The notes beneath the pieces are model-generated. The model was not told the origin of the DNA. It worked only from the letters and a program-made list of their open reading frames with translations, and ran no database searches. DNA of 33,298 nt from an uncultured Porphyromonadaceae bacterium (GTDB taxonomy: Bacteria; Bacteroidota; Bacteroidia; Bacteroidales; Muribaculaceae), in NCBI GenBank assembly GCA_947567425.1, contig CANOLV010000027.1:1-33298 (forward strand), read 5' to 3'. Below, in pieces: positions 17,058 to 24,991 of the stretch. Every line of letters starts with the position of its first letter. Within the stretch, counting starts at the first letter, position 1. The position numbers and the translations under genes are program-made.

Positions 17058-17099
17058 CGCCAAAGAGCGCGACCGAAGCCCGGAATAAAATTTTTTTTC

Positions 17100-17147
17100 A
17101 ATCAGGCCTGCATTTTTCCCACGAAAAATTTGCAGGTCTGATTTTTT
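17100..17147 (+). terminator. Terminator after bcp
   Basis: Thirteen base pairs (17100-17112 with 17131-17143, one G.U) plus an inner A/T stem are followed by a run of T to 17147. Its 3' arm also contains the -33 box of the next promoter. Confidence 0.8.
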
Positions 17148-17160
17148 GCCCATACCTTTG
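17129..17160 (+). promoter_or_regulatory. Promoter of the TraB/GumN-like gene
   Basis: TTTG (17129-17132) and TACCTTTG (17153-17160) are exactly 20 bases apart. The -33 box sits within the 3' arm of the bcp terminator. Confidence 0.7.
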
Positions 17161-17219
17161 CAGTGATGTAGTCAAGTACACTACTGCACCATTATTGCAA
17201 ACTTAAAACATAACCCGAA

Positions 17220-18101
17220 ATGAAAAAACTGACTCTCACCCTCGCAGCCGCCGTAATGGCACTCGCAGGCAACGCACAACTCCTCTGGAAAGTAGAAGGC
17301 AACGGAGCAAAGGATGCATCCTATCTGTTCGGAACACACCACATAGCCCCGGTCACTCTGCTCGAAACCACCCCCGGCCTGACCGATGCCCTCAACGGCG
17401 CCGAAATTGTCTACGGCGAGATTGACATGCAGACGGCGGCCGACCCCGTAAAAACCCAGCAGCTTATGATGCAACTCGCCATGGCCCCATCAGACAGCAC
17501 TATGACCAAACTTATGACTCAGCAGCAACTCGACTCAGTCAATGCCGTGCTTTCAAAATACACCCAAGGCGCAGTGACCATCGAACAGATGGACATGATG
17601 AAGCCAGCACTCCTCTCCACCCAGCTCGGAGTGATGCAGACCATGACGGCGTTCCCCGACTACACCGGACAGGAACAGCTCGACAACACCGTACAGGTCA
17701 AAGCACGTGAACTTGGAAAGCCTGTCAAGGGATTTGAGACACTTGAATTCCAGACAGAGATGCTGCTCGGCGACCCGATAACCGAACAGATAGCCGACCT
17801 GATGCACACCGTGCGCAAGGACAACATAGCCGTAAAGAAGGCTCAGGAACTCGCCATGGCCTATCTGCTCGGAAACCTGGAATCGATTCAGGCTCTAATC
17901 TTCGACCCCGAGATAGGCATGGATGAAAAATCGGCCGAAAAACTCTTATACTCCCGAAATGCCGACTGGGTAGAACAGCTGATCCCGGCTATGGCCGACG
18001 ACAAACTCTTTGTGGCGGTAGGATGCGGCCACCTCGTGGGTGAGAAAGGACTCATCGAGATGCTCCGCAAGGCCGGATATACAGTGACTCCCGTAAAGTA
18101 A
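17220..18101 (+). CDS. TraB/GumN-family (Tiki-like) secreted protein
   Basis: This 293-residue protein has a signal peptide at about 1-19 (MKKLTLTLAAAVMALAGNA). The TraB/PrgY/GumN family motifs are in order: YLFGTHH (38-41 are GTHH), a central PVKGFETLEFQ, and C-terminal FVAVGCGHLVGEKG. In animal Tiki proteins these conserved His/Glu positions bind metal and cleave Wnt; for bacterial members a periplasmic metallopeptidase is plausible but unproven. It has its own promoter. The ABC transporter genes begin 27 bases after its stop and may be co-transcribed. Confidence 0.85.
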   Translation: MKKLTLTLAAAVMALAGNAQLLWKVEGNGAKDASYLFGTHHIAPVTLLETTPGLTDALNGAEIVYGEIDMQTAADPVKTQQLMMQLAMAPSDSTMTKLMTQQQLDSVNAVLSKYTQGAVTIEQMDMMKPALLSTQLGVMQTMTAFPDYTGQEQLDNTVQVKARELGKPVKGFETLEFQTEMLLGDPITEQIADLMHTVRKDNIAVKKAQELAMAYLLGNLESIQALIFDPEIGMDEKSAEKLLYSRNADWVEQLIPAMADDKLFVAVGCGHLVGEKGLIEMLRKAGYTVTPVK

Positions 18102-18128
18102 ACAACCTACATAATAATTACTTCTTCT

Positions 18129-18962
18129 ATGATAACGCTGGACCAACTATCGTTTGGCTACTTCAAGCGGGCAGAGGCGTTGACCAATGTCTCTGCCTGC
18201 ATCGGGAGTGGAATCCATCTGCTCCTTGGCGAGAACGGCGCGGGAAAGACCACCCTGCTCCACATCATAGCCGGACTGCTCAAGCCCACTTCGGGCAGAT
18301 GCCTCTTCGACGGCGACAATGTGGCCGACCGGAATCCCTCGGACATGAACCGCATTTTCTTCCTGGGCGAGAACATGGCCTTTCCTGCCGACACCATAGC
18401 AGAAATGGCCGGAATCCATGGGCAGTTCTATCCATCGTTCGACCGCGAAATGCTCCACGACAATCTGGCCCAATTCGGATTTACCGGGCAGGAATCGATG
18501 CGTAGCCTCTCGCTGGGCAACCGCAAGAAAGCACAGATAGCCTACGCACTATCGCTCAGAGTGCCCGTGCTACTGCTCGACGAACCTACCAACGGACTCG
18601 ACATCACCGCCAGGCAGGCACTGCAAAGCATGATAATCAAGTGCCTGGACGAATCGCAGACCCTGATCGTGTCGACACACACCGTGTCGGAACTTCAGAG
18701 CCTGTATGACAGTATCATAATGGTGTCGAAAGGACATCTGCTGCTATCGATGCCGACATACGACATAGCCGCCCGCCTCACCTTCCGCACCGCACCCATA
18801 CCCCCTACCGAGTACCTATATAAAGAGATCCGGACTGGACTGCACCACTACATCGCGGCCAACGGCGACCCCGACGCCGAGACAGCCATCAACTATACCC
18901 TGCTGTACAACGCCCTGCTGAGTCCTGCCCGCGACAACATCCTGAACCAATTAACCAAATAA
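18129..18962 (+). CDS. ABC transporter ATP-binding protein
   Basis: This is a 277-residue ATPase subunit. Walker A is LGENGAGKTTL (about 33-43). The signature is SLSLGNRKKAQIAYAL, a somewhat degenerate LSGGQ. Walker B is VLLLDEPTNGLD, and the H-loop is STHTVSEL. The class resembles the small bacitracin/antibiotic-efflux type ATPases paired with YtrA regulators. The C-terminal 60 residues extend past the ATPase core. The permease gene starts 8 bases downstream. The substrate is unknown. Confidence 0.92.
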   Translation: MITLDQLSFGYFKRAEALTNVSACIGSGIHLLLGENGAGKTTLLHIIAGLLKPTSGRCLFDGDNVADRNPSDMNRIFFLGENMAFPADTIAEMAGIHGQFYPSFDREMLHDNLAQFGFTGQESMRSLSLGNRKKAQIAYALSLRVPVLLLDEPTNGLDITARQALQSMIIKCLDESQTLIVSTHTVSELQSLYDSIIMVSKGHLLLSMPTYDIAARLTFRTAPIPPTEYLYKEIRTGLHHYIAANGDPDAETAINYTLLYNALLSPARDNILNQLTK

Positions 18963-18970
18963 CCGACGAC

Positions 18971-19783
18971 ATGGACTATCAAATGACCGACAACAGATTC
19001 TCCTGGCGGCGAGTCGGGATGGTGGGCCGCTTCTACTATCCCCGCCTCAAATGGCAGCTCATAGCCTATCCGATAGCATCGATATGCCTCACACTGTTAA
19101 TATCGACGCTCATAAAACTCGAGCTACCCGCTCTTGCAACCGCCCCCTTTTCCACAGCCCTGAGCTTCATAGTCTATCTGGGTCCGCTGTTTTTCACGGC
19201 GAAGGCGGCACGCGAAGTCGAGACGACGCTGCCCGCCACTGCCGGCGAAAAGGCCACGTTTATGATCCTGTATTCACTCGTAGTCATACCTTTACTGACA
19301 TGGATACCTCAATATACGGTCCAACTGCTGATGTTCGGACAAATAATCCCGACCGACGAGATTCTAAAACACACCATGCCGGCAAACGCCAATATAGACA
19401 CAGCTTCGATAATGCAATTTGCTATAAAATCGATTCCGGCCAACGTACTCATCTACTTCGCCGTCATTCTTACATGCCTATACGCCGTAGTCAGCGTAAA
19501 GCGCAACCGCATCGTCATGTCCATAGTGTTCTGCATCGTATATCAGATAGCAGTCTCTATCGTAACAGTCATCTATTTCATATTTAAGATAATCAACTCC
19601 GGATTTATACAGAAAATAGCAGAAGGAAAAACGACAACCCCCGATGCCGTCGCAGATGAGACCATAATGCTGCTGACAGAAATAACACCGGGCATCATCT
19701 GGCTTATGGGAGGATTCAGCTTAGTGTCCTGTATCGTGCTGATATACATGATCAACCGAGGTATAAAGAGATATCAAATGTAG
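18971..19783 (+). CDS. ABC transporter permease
   Basis: This 270-residue membrane protein has about six hydrophobic segments, at roughly 29-50, 55-77, 92-112, 146-170, 176-204 and 238-262. A charged loop (KAAREVETTLPATAGEKAT) follows the second. The pattern of an N-terminal arginine-rich cytoplasmic stretch and the EVETTLPA(T/S)xxEK loop is common in ABC-2-like permeases of Bacteroidetes. It sits between the ATPase and GntR genes with almost no gaps, so the three form one unit. Confidence 0.82.
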   Translation: MDYQMTDNRFSWRRVGMVGRFYYPRLKWQLIAYPIASICLTLLISTLIKLELPALATAPFSTALSFIVYLGPLFFTAKAAREVETTLPATAGEKATFMILYSLVVIPLLTWIPQYTVQLLMFGQIIPTDEILKHTMPANANIDTASIMQFAIKSIPANVLIYFAVILTCLYAVVSVKRNRIVMSIVFCIVYQIAVSIVTVIYFIFKIINSGFIQKIAEGKTTTPDAVADETIMLLTEITPGIIWLMGGFSLVSCIVLIYMINRGIKRYQM

Positions 19784-20146
19784 ATGCCTATGGACTTTTC
19801 TGAAAACAAGCCCATTTTCAAGCAGATAATCGACTACTGCTACATGCAGATTGTAGCCGATGCATGGGAGACCGACCAACGCATACCTTCAGTCAAGGAG
19901 TTGTCGGTGGCCATGTCGGTCAACAACCGTACCGTGCTCAAAGCCTTCGAAGAGATGCAGGAAGAGAACGTAATATACCAAAAGCGCGGACTCGGCTACT
20001 TCGTCTCGCCGGATGCGAGGAAGAATATCAACCGAGTCAAGCGTGAGGAATTCTTTGCCACGACCTTGCCGGAGTTCCTAAACCAAATGAAAACAGCAGG
20101 AATCCTCCCAGAGGAAATCACGCCATACATCACAGAATCAAAGTGA
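19784..20146 (+). CDS. GntR-family regulator, YtrA subfamily
   Basis: This 120-residue regulator has a winged helix in its first 75 residues. The pattern PIFKQIIDYCYMQIV, then RIPSVKELSVAMSVNNRTV and YQKRGLGYFV is typical of GntR proteins. The short helical tail in place of a ligand domain marks the YtrA group. These regulators usually control the ABC transporter beside them. Its ATG follows the permease stop codon with zero spacing. Here it is last in the operon rather than first, as it often is in Firmicutes. Confidence 0.9.
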   Translation: MPMDFSENKPIFKQIIDYCYMQIVADAWETDQRIPSVKELSVAMSVNNRTVLKAFEEMQEENVIYQKRGLGYFVSPDARKNINRVKREEFFATTLPEFLNQMKTAGILPEEITPYITESK

Positions 20147-20153
20147 TATATAT

Positions 20154-20219
20154 AACAAAGGGCCAGTCATCGCGACTCGCCCCTTGTTATTAACCTTAAA
20201 TCTAATACCATGAAAAACA
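20154..20219 (-). ncRNA. Candidate small RNA, copy 1
   Basis: The minus strand has -7 box TATATTTG at 20225-20232, then a predicted start near 20219, a conserved single-stranded 5' region and a 3' hairpin at 20154-20188. In the hairpin, two positions are G.U wobbles on the minus strand but A.C mismatches on the plus strand, which supports minus-strand transcription. Its hairpin ends 8 bases from the GntR stop and may also end that operon. Confidence 0.6.
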
Positions 20220-20368
20220 CAGTGCAAATATAGTAATTATACCATTAGAACATACCGAGGAGAAAATGGTTCAGAGCAACGCTCATTTTAACTTCACTTA
20301 ACACATTCCGGCAATAAGGCACCGTTTCAGAATCACCTGTCGCTACACATATGTCAAGTATATAACAT

Positions 20369-20434
20369 AACAAAGGGCCAGTCGTCGCGACTCGCCCTTT
20401 GTTATTAACCTTAAATCTAATACCATGAAAAACA
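20369..20434 (-). ncRNA. Candidate small RNA, copy 2
   Basis: This is the same element with -7 box at 20440-20447. Its hairpin has a perfect outer stem AACAAAGGGC/GCCCTTTGTT and inner stem AGTCG/CGACT. Confidence 0.6.
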
Positions 20435-20567
20435 CAGTGCAAATATAGTAATTATACCATTAGAACATACCGGAGAGAAAATGGTTCAGGCCAATATTTA
20501 TTTTAACACATCTTAACCTTGTAGACCCTATCCGTCAACCTCTCCACTACCTAAAAATACACTACAT

Positions 20568-20632
20568 AACAAAGGGCCGGTCATCCCGACCAGCCCTTTG
20601 CCATTAACCTTAATCTAATACCATGAAAAACA
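20568..20632 (-). ncRNA. Candidate small RNA, copy 3
   Basis: The -7 box is at 20638-20645. The inner stem changes from A-T to G-C at its first pair relative to copies 1 and 2 (compensatory). Three further changes give G.U pairs only on the minus strand. The promoter-side flank differs from copies 1 and 2. Confidence 0.6.
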
Positions 20633-20738
20633 CAGTGCAAATATAGTAATCATGCTTTTAAAACGAATCAGTTTGAGAAATGTTCACGCAATCCACATAT
20701 TTAACTTTTCTTAACCATGTCATTCAATCTAAAATAAG

Positions 20739-20746
20739 TAATTTAG
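20739..20746 (+). promoter_or_regulatory. Possible -7 box of the rprY-rprX operon
   Basis: TAATTTAG matches TAnnTTTG at all but one base and lies 26 bases before the start codon. No clear -33 box is seen. Confidence 0.35.
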
Positions 20747-20771
20747 CAATCGAAATAAACACAGTACACTA

Positions 20772-21494
20772 ATGAGAATAAAAATATTAGTAGTCGACGA
20801 CGAGGAAGCACTCTGCGATATTCTGAAATATAACCTTGAATTAGACGGATACGATGTCGACTACGCCCTGTCAGGGGAAGAAGCCCTCGGACTTGACCTT
20901 CCGAGCTACTCACTGTTCATCCTGGACATCATGATGGATAAGATCAGCGGTTTCGATTTTGCGAAACGTCTAAAGAACAATGTGGCTACAGAAAATATCC
21001 CCATCATATTCTGTTCGGCACTCGACGGAGAGGACGACACCGTAATGGGCCTGAACCTCGGAGGCGACGACTATATCACCAAGCCGTTCGTGATCAACGA
21101 AGTACTGGCACGAGTACGCGCCATATTGCGGAGATTCCACTCCACACATCACTCGCCCCATCCTACCGTGGCCCCGCAGAAGGCCGCCGCACGCACAGTC
21201 GACATTTCCTATAAAACACTCCGACTTGACAACGACGAGAAAATAGGCTACCTCGGCTCCGAACCGGTAAAACTCACCAAAACCGAATACGACATTCTGC
21301 TGTTCTTCCTCACTCACCGCAACAGAATATACTCCCGCGAAGAAATCATCCGCGAAGTATGGGGCGACGACGTAGTGGTGTCGAACCGCACCATCGACAC
21401 AAACATAACGCGTCTTCGCAACAAGATCCAACCTTATGGCAAAAACATCAACACCCGCATAGGATTTGGATATGGCTTCAAAGAGACGGATTAG
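20772..21494 (+). CDS. rprY: OmpR-family response regulator, RprY-like
   Basis: This is a 240-residue regulator. The receiver domain (1-120) has acidic pocket Asp9/Asp10, phosphorylated Asp52 in FILDIMMDKISG, Ser82 and Lys104 in DDYITKPF. The C-terminal winged-helix DNA-binding domain (about 140-238) has LTKTEYDILLFFLTHRNRIYSRE and SNRTIDTNITRLRNKI. Together with the overlapping kinase it resembles the RprX/RprY pair of Bacteroides (from knowledge of that system). The 3' end overlaps the kinase gene by up to 29 bases. Confidence 0.88.
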   Translation: MRIKILVVDDEEALCDILKYNLELDGYDVDYALSGEEALGLDLPSYSLFILDIMMDKISGFDFAKRLKNNVATENIPIIFCSALDGEDDTVMGLNLGGDDYITKPFVINEVLARVRAILRRFHSTHHSPHPTVAPQKAAARTVDISYKTLRLDNDEKIGYLGSEPVKLTKTEYDILLFFLTHRNRIYSREEIIREVWGDDVVVSNRTIDTNITRLRNKIQPYGKNINTRIGFGYGFKETD

Positions 21495-22950
21495 TTATCA
21501 ATGGCGACTTTTCATCCCTATGATTGTCCTACTATGGACAACCATAGGGGTTCTTGTGTATTTCCGCTACAATTCCGAGAAGGATCTTAAGACAGAGCAT
21601 CTCAACGACGACCTCCGGCTGATCAACTCGCGAGTCATAGCGGCATACGAGACCAATATGGACATCGAGCCGTTTATGAAATTCATCTCGAAATACTACG
21701 AGAACTCGGAATTCAACGGCATACGAATGTCGGTCTACTCTTCCGACGGAAATCTGCTTTACTGCATAGGAGCACCGATACCATCGCAAGTAAACGGCAA
21801 CTTGACCCCGGAGCTGAGCGAAGCCACCATCAACGGAACAGGCACCTCGCTGAGGCGAAGCACCGTGGACAAAAATCAGGCGTACTACTTCTTCGGCGCG
21901 AGAAAAAGTTCCGACGGCAAGATATATGTCCACACCGCCATGCCCTATACCCGCGCCCTCGAAAAGAGCATATCGGTCAACAACGACATCTGGATCGTGG
22001 TAGGACTGGTGCTACTGGCCACCACACTGATAGCATACTTCTCCACCCGCTATATCGGACGCAACCTGAAACTGCTCCACATATTCGCCAACCGTGCCGC
22101 AAAAGGCGAGCCTCTCGGACGCGAATATGCCTTCCCCCACGACGAACTGGGCGACATATCGCGCGAGATAGTGAAGATATACCGCGACAGACTGGCGGCG
22201 AACGAACGCTCTGAACGCGAGCATAAAATAGCCATCCGCGCCACTGAGGACAAAATCAGGACCACCAAGGAGCTGACCAACAATATAAACCATGAGCTTA
22301 AGACCCCCGTGGGCGTCATAAAAGGATACCTCGACACAATAGCCGACCATCCAGAGATGGACGAAGCTTCAAGAATGCGGTTTATACGCAAAGCCCAGGA
22401 ACACATGGACCGCATGTGCAACATGCTCAACGACTTGTCGTCGATCAACCGGCTTGAAGACGGAGCATCGGGCGTGATGAAAGAGAAAGTGGACTTCCAC
22501 GAAGTGATATTCAACATCAACACCGAGCTTGAGAACATCAAACTCAGCGAGATGAAGTTTGAATACGACATGCCTCCGGGCCTCTACATCTCCGGCAATT
22601 ACAATCTGCTCTACGCCATGATCATGAATCTCATACGCAATGCCAACTTCCACTCCCACGGAACCGTATGCGGAATCAAGCTCATCAAGGAGAACAAACG
22701 CGAATACACATTCTCATTCTACGACGACGGCACAGGAGTCAGCGAAGAGCATCTGCCACATCTGTTTGACCGCTTCTACCGCATCGACAAGGGCCGTTCG
22801 CGCAAAATGGGAGGCACCGGTCTGGGACTTCCGATAGTAAAGAACACCATAAATGTGCAAGGAGGTGCCATCAGGGTGCAGAACAGGAAGCCTCACGGAC
22901 TGGAATTCGTATTCACATTAGTTAAGTGGACATCGAAGAATCAAGAATAA
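21466..22950 (+). CDS. rprX: Sensor histidine kinase, RprX-like
   Basis: This is a 494-residue membrane kinase. TM1 is at about 14-33, followed by a periplasmic domain of about 140 residues and TM2 at about 174-192, then a HAMP-like linker (IGRNLKLLHIFANRAAKG and HDELGDISREIV). The H-box TNNINHELKTPVGVIKGYL carries His276. The ATPase has the N-box MIMNLIRNANFHS, G1 DDGTGVSEEHLPHLFDRFYR and G2 GGTGLGLPIVKNT. The start overlaps rprY; ATG 21472 (residue 3) is an equally good start. NINHELKTP is characteristic of RprX-type kinases in Bacteroidales, as far as I recall. Confidence 0.88.
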   Translation: MDMASKRRISYQWRLFIPMIVLLWTTIGVLVYFRYNSEKDLKTEHLNDDLRLINSRVIAAYETNMDIEPFMKFISKYYENSEFNGIRMSVYSSDGNLLYCIGAPIPSQVNGNLTPELSEATINGTGTSLRRSTVDKNQAYYFFGARKSSDGKIYVHTAMPYTRALEKSISVNNDIWIVVGLVLLATTLIAYFSTRYIGRNLKLLHIFANRAAKGEPLGREYAFPHDELGDISREIVKIYRDRLAANERSEREHKIAIRATEDKIRTTKELTNNINHELKTPVGVIKGYLDTIADHPEMDEASRMRFIRKAQEHMDRMCNMLNDLSSINRLEDGASGVMKEKVDFHEVIFNINTELENIKLSEMKFEYDMPPGLYISGNYNLLYAMIMNLIRNANFHSHGTVCGIKLIKENKREYTFSFYDDGTGVSEEHLPHLFDRFYRIDKGRSRKMGGTGLGLPIVKNTINVQGGAIRVQNRKPHGLEFVFTLVKWTSKNQE

Positions 22951-23016
22951 ATGCGGCAAATCGCAAATTTATCTAAAATGGCATTCGATTGTAACTCGTT
23001 TGTCATAACCGTATAT

Positions 23017-23024
23017 TATCTTTG
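23017..23024 (+). promoter_or_regulatory. Possible -7 box for the structured RNA
   Basis: TATCTTTG matches TAnnTTTG. The nearest TTTG (22999-23002) is only 14 bases upstream, so the -33 spacing is poor. Confidence 0.4.
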
Positions 23025-23129
23025 CATCGTTGAAAGTCGCAATTAGACGATTTATCAACAGCAACGTATCACGATCATTACCTAAGTGAAAACATTGCTT
23101 GCAAAGATATAGTAATATTTGTAAATAAA

Positions 23130-23280
23130 GAGTCAGGGGACTCAGGCCTCAATTGAGTAAAAGACGAGGCACCGTGACCACGGAAGAGTAAAAAGTCAAT
23201 AGCAGTCGGGAAGACTGGGAATCACCCCTGATATAGCAATAGGTTTAGAGGCCGTCAGAACGACGGCCTCATTTATTTTC
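23130..23280 (+). ncRNA. Candidate structured RNA between rprX and xerD
   Basis: This non-coding stretch has a closing stem 23132-23139 with 23225-23232 (GTCAGGGG/CCCCTGAT). Inside it are hairpins GCCTC/GAGGC (23146-23150, 23166-23170), CCGT/ACGG (23172-23183) and CAGTC/GACTG (23203-23207, 23213-23217, loop GGGAA). A terminator ends the unit. A competing hairpin, GAGTC/GACTC (23130-23134 with 23139-23143), overlaps the closing stem. The 5' end is not clear and may lie near 23030. I cannot match it to a known class; 6S-like RNA or a 3'-UTR RNA of rprX are possible. Confidence 0.5.
23248..23279 (+). terminator. Terminator of the structured RNA
   Basis: A perfect 9-bp stem GAGGCCGTC/GACGGCCTC (23248-23256, 23262-23270) is followed by ATTTATTTT. 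It may also serve xerD from the other side. Confidence 0.8.
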
Positions 23281-23300
23281 CACCAATCTTAACATTCTCC

Positions 23301-24218
23301 TCACCTGAACCGGTTGCGTGGATGATGCTCCAGAATCTCCTTTCTCAACTGTGTCCGGTCGACATGCAGATATATCTCTGTGGTGGTGATTGATTCATGT
23401 CCGAGCATCTGCTGAATAGCCCTCAGATTGGCGCCGCCCTCAAGCAGATGGGTGGCGAATGAATGGCGGAGCGTGTGCGGACTTATCTCCTTGCGTATGC
23501 CCGCAAGCTCGCATAGGCGCCGTATTATATAGAATATCATAACCCGGGTGAGCCTGCGGCCGCGTTTGCTCACAAACAGCATGCTCTCCTCACCGGGCTT
23601 AAGATCAATATTGGCACGGTCAGACATCCAACGGTCTATCTCTTCGATAGCCACACCGTCGATAGGCACCACGCGCTCCTTGCTGCCCTTGCCTCGGACC
23701 ACAATATACTCGTCGTCGAGAAATAGATGCGCAAGGTCGAGGTTGACCAGCTCGCTCACTCGCAGCCCGCACCCGTAGAGGGTCTCGACGATCGCCCGGT
23801 TACGGCGGCCCTCCATGGTCGACATGTCGATACAGGAAATCATCGCATCGATCTCGTCGACCGTCAGCACCTCGGGCAGATGGCGTCCGGTGCGCGGCTT
23901 CTCAAGCAATATGGCCGGATTGTCGTCGATATACCCCTCAAGCTTCATATAGCGGAAAAACGACTTCAGACCGGAGACGATTCTCGACTGGGAAGAGGGG
24001 GCTATGCCAAGATCATGCAGTGAAGCGAAAAAATTCTGCAGGTCGTCAAGAGTGACCGACCTGAGAGTGCGCGACTCACCGGCAAGATATCCAAGCAGCT
24101 TGTCGACATCCTCACGATAAGAAATCCGGGTGTTTTCGCTCAGGCCTTTCTCAAGCTGCAGATATGCGTCGTAAGCCCCTAGGACATCGTCGACATCGTA
24201 TATTTTCCGTCCATCCAT
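23301..24218 (-). CDS. xerD: Tyrosine recombinase XerD
   Basis: This 305-residue site-specific recombinase resolves chromosome dimers at dif. The N-terminal SAM-like core-binding domain spans about 10-100. Catalytic residues of the second domain are all visible: Arg153 (GLRVSEL), Lys177 (RGKGSKER), His248 and Arg251 (SPHTLRHSFATHL), His274 (LGHESI) and Tyr283 (TTEIYLHV). The length and the LLEGGANLRAIQQMLGHESITTTEIY stretch mark a housekeeping XerD rather than an integrase from a mobile element. It starts 23 bases after the methyltransferase-like gene. Confidence 0.93.
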   Translation of the reverse strand: MDGRKIYDVDDVLGAYDAYLQLEKGLSENTRISYREDVDKLLGYLAGESRTLRSVTLDDLQNFFASLHDLGIAPSSQSRIVSGLKSFFRYMKLEGYIDDNPAILLEKPRTGRHLPEVLTVDEIDAMISCIDMSTMEGRRNRAIVETLYGCGLRVSELVNLDLAHLFLDDEYIVVRGKGSKERVVPIDGVAIEEIDRWMSDRANIDLKPGEESMLFVSKRGRRLTRVMIFYIIRRLCELAGIRKEISPHTLRHSFATHLLEGGANLRAIQQMLGHESITTTEIYLHVDRTQLRKEILEHHPRNRFR

Positions 24219-24241
24219 AGCCGCACTATTCTACGCCGAAA

Positions 24242-24991
24242 TCAGAACCATAGGTTAAACCTCTGCCGGGGCAGATGCCGATAACCTACTATGACAATCA
24301 AACGTCCGTTGGTAAACGACATTCCATGGCCGAGCGATTCGGTAATATTGCGCACGAAGTCCACCACCCTACCGTCGACGAGAAGATTGCGTGCCACTAC
24401 GACACCTTCGTTTTCCAGCAGTTCGGAGGCCAGACGCGAACAGTCGGACACAGCCTTGTCATCGTCAAGCGAATTGACCATGAGGAACGGCACCCCTCCA
24501 CCGTTGATCCGCTCATAGACGGTGAAGGCTTCGCCGATCGAACCGGCTTCGACCAAGCGCCCCGAATAGCCGCGCGTAACTTCGTCAAATATGCCGTCAT
24601 ACGATTTGCCCCCACGATATATGACCAGACGGGAGGTGCTCGACACATCAAGCACAGCGGATGTGGAAACTCCGTAGGAGGTGCCTATCTGAATCATCGC
24701 ACGAGGATTGAAATAACAAGCTATGCGAAACAGCATCTTCGCATTCTTCAGCGATATTATCCGGGGACGCGACGATTCATGCCTTTCAGCGCCAAGACTG
24801 ACGGCGAGCCGGCGGCGCGATTCAATGTCGGCATACGCATAATAGGCACACTTCTCGCGCAGCACCCTGAGCACAAACGAGAAGGCGAACGGCGAATGGA
24901 TGCCGAATCCACGGCTGTGTCTGATGCGCCCGAGCGCGTTGCAATACAGTTTAAGGGCGGCTCTTCTCTTTCCCACGTCGGAAGCCAACAA
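24242..24991 (-). CDS. Methyltransferase-like protein, probably degenerate SAM site
   Basis: These 249 residues have an N-terminal stretch RGFGIHSPFAFSFVLRVL that I associate with a Bacteroidetes group annotated as class I SAM-dependent methyltransferases. The expected glycine-rich loop reads MIQIGTSYGVSTSAVLD (near 99-115), close to E/D-x-G-x-x-x-G but with Gln in place of the acidic residue. Later motifs are weak. Enzymatic activity is therefore uncertain. The start codon lies 41 bases inside the end of the YfhO gene; GTG 24976 is an alternative. It is the middle gene of yfhO-like / this / xerD. Confidence 0.6.
   Translation of the reverse strand: MLASDVGKRRAALKLYCNALGRIRHSRGFGIHSPFAFSFVLRVLREKCAYYAYADIESRRRLAVSLGAERHESSRPRIISLKNAKMLFRIACYFNPRAMIQIGTSYGVSTSAVLDVSSTSRLVIYRGGKSYDGIFDEVTRGYSGRLVEAGSIGEAFTVYERINGGGVPFLMVNSLDDDKAVSDCSRLASELLENEGVVVARNLLVDGRVVDFVRNITESLGHGMSFTNGRLIVIVGYRHLPRQRFNLWF

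Larger units (their letters stand above)
20154..20650 (-). repeat. Three tandem copies of a 65-120 base element
   Basis: Units lie at 20154-20274, 20369-20489 and 20568-20650, spaced 215 and 198 bases apart. All share a hairpin block and an almost invariant 48-base block. Copies 1 and 2 also share about 35 more bases on the promoter side. Unrelated spacer sequence of 80-95 bases lies between units. Confidence 0.9.

Noticed and set aside
20210-20233. Identical 7-codon frame (MKNTVQI) in all three tandem repeat units on the plus strand
   Set aside because: The same bases hold the minus-strand -7 box, and the hairpin changes pair only on the minus strand. Conservation is better explained by promoter and RNA 5' end than by a plus-strand peptide.
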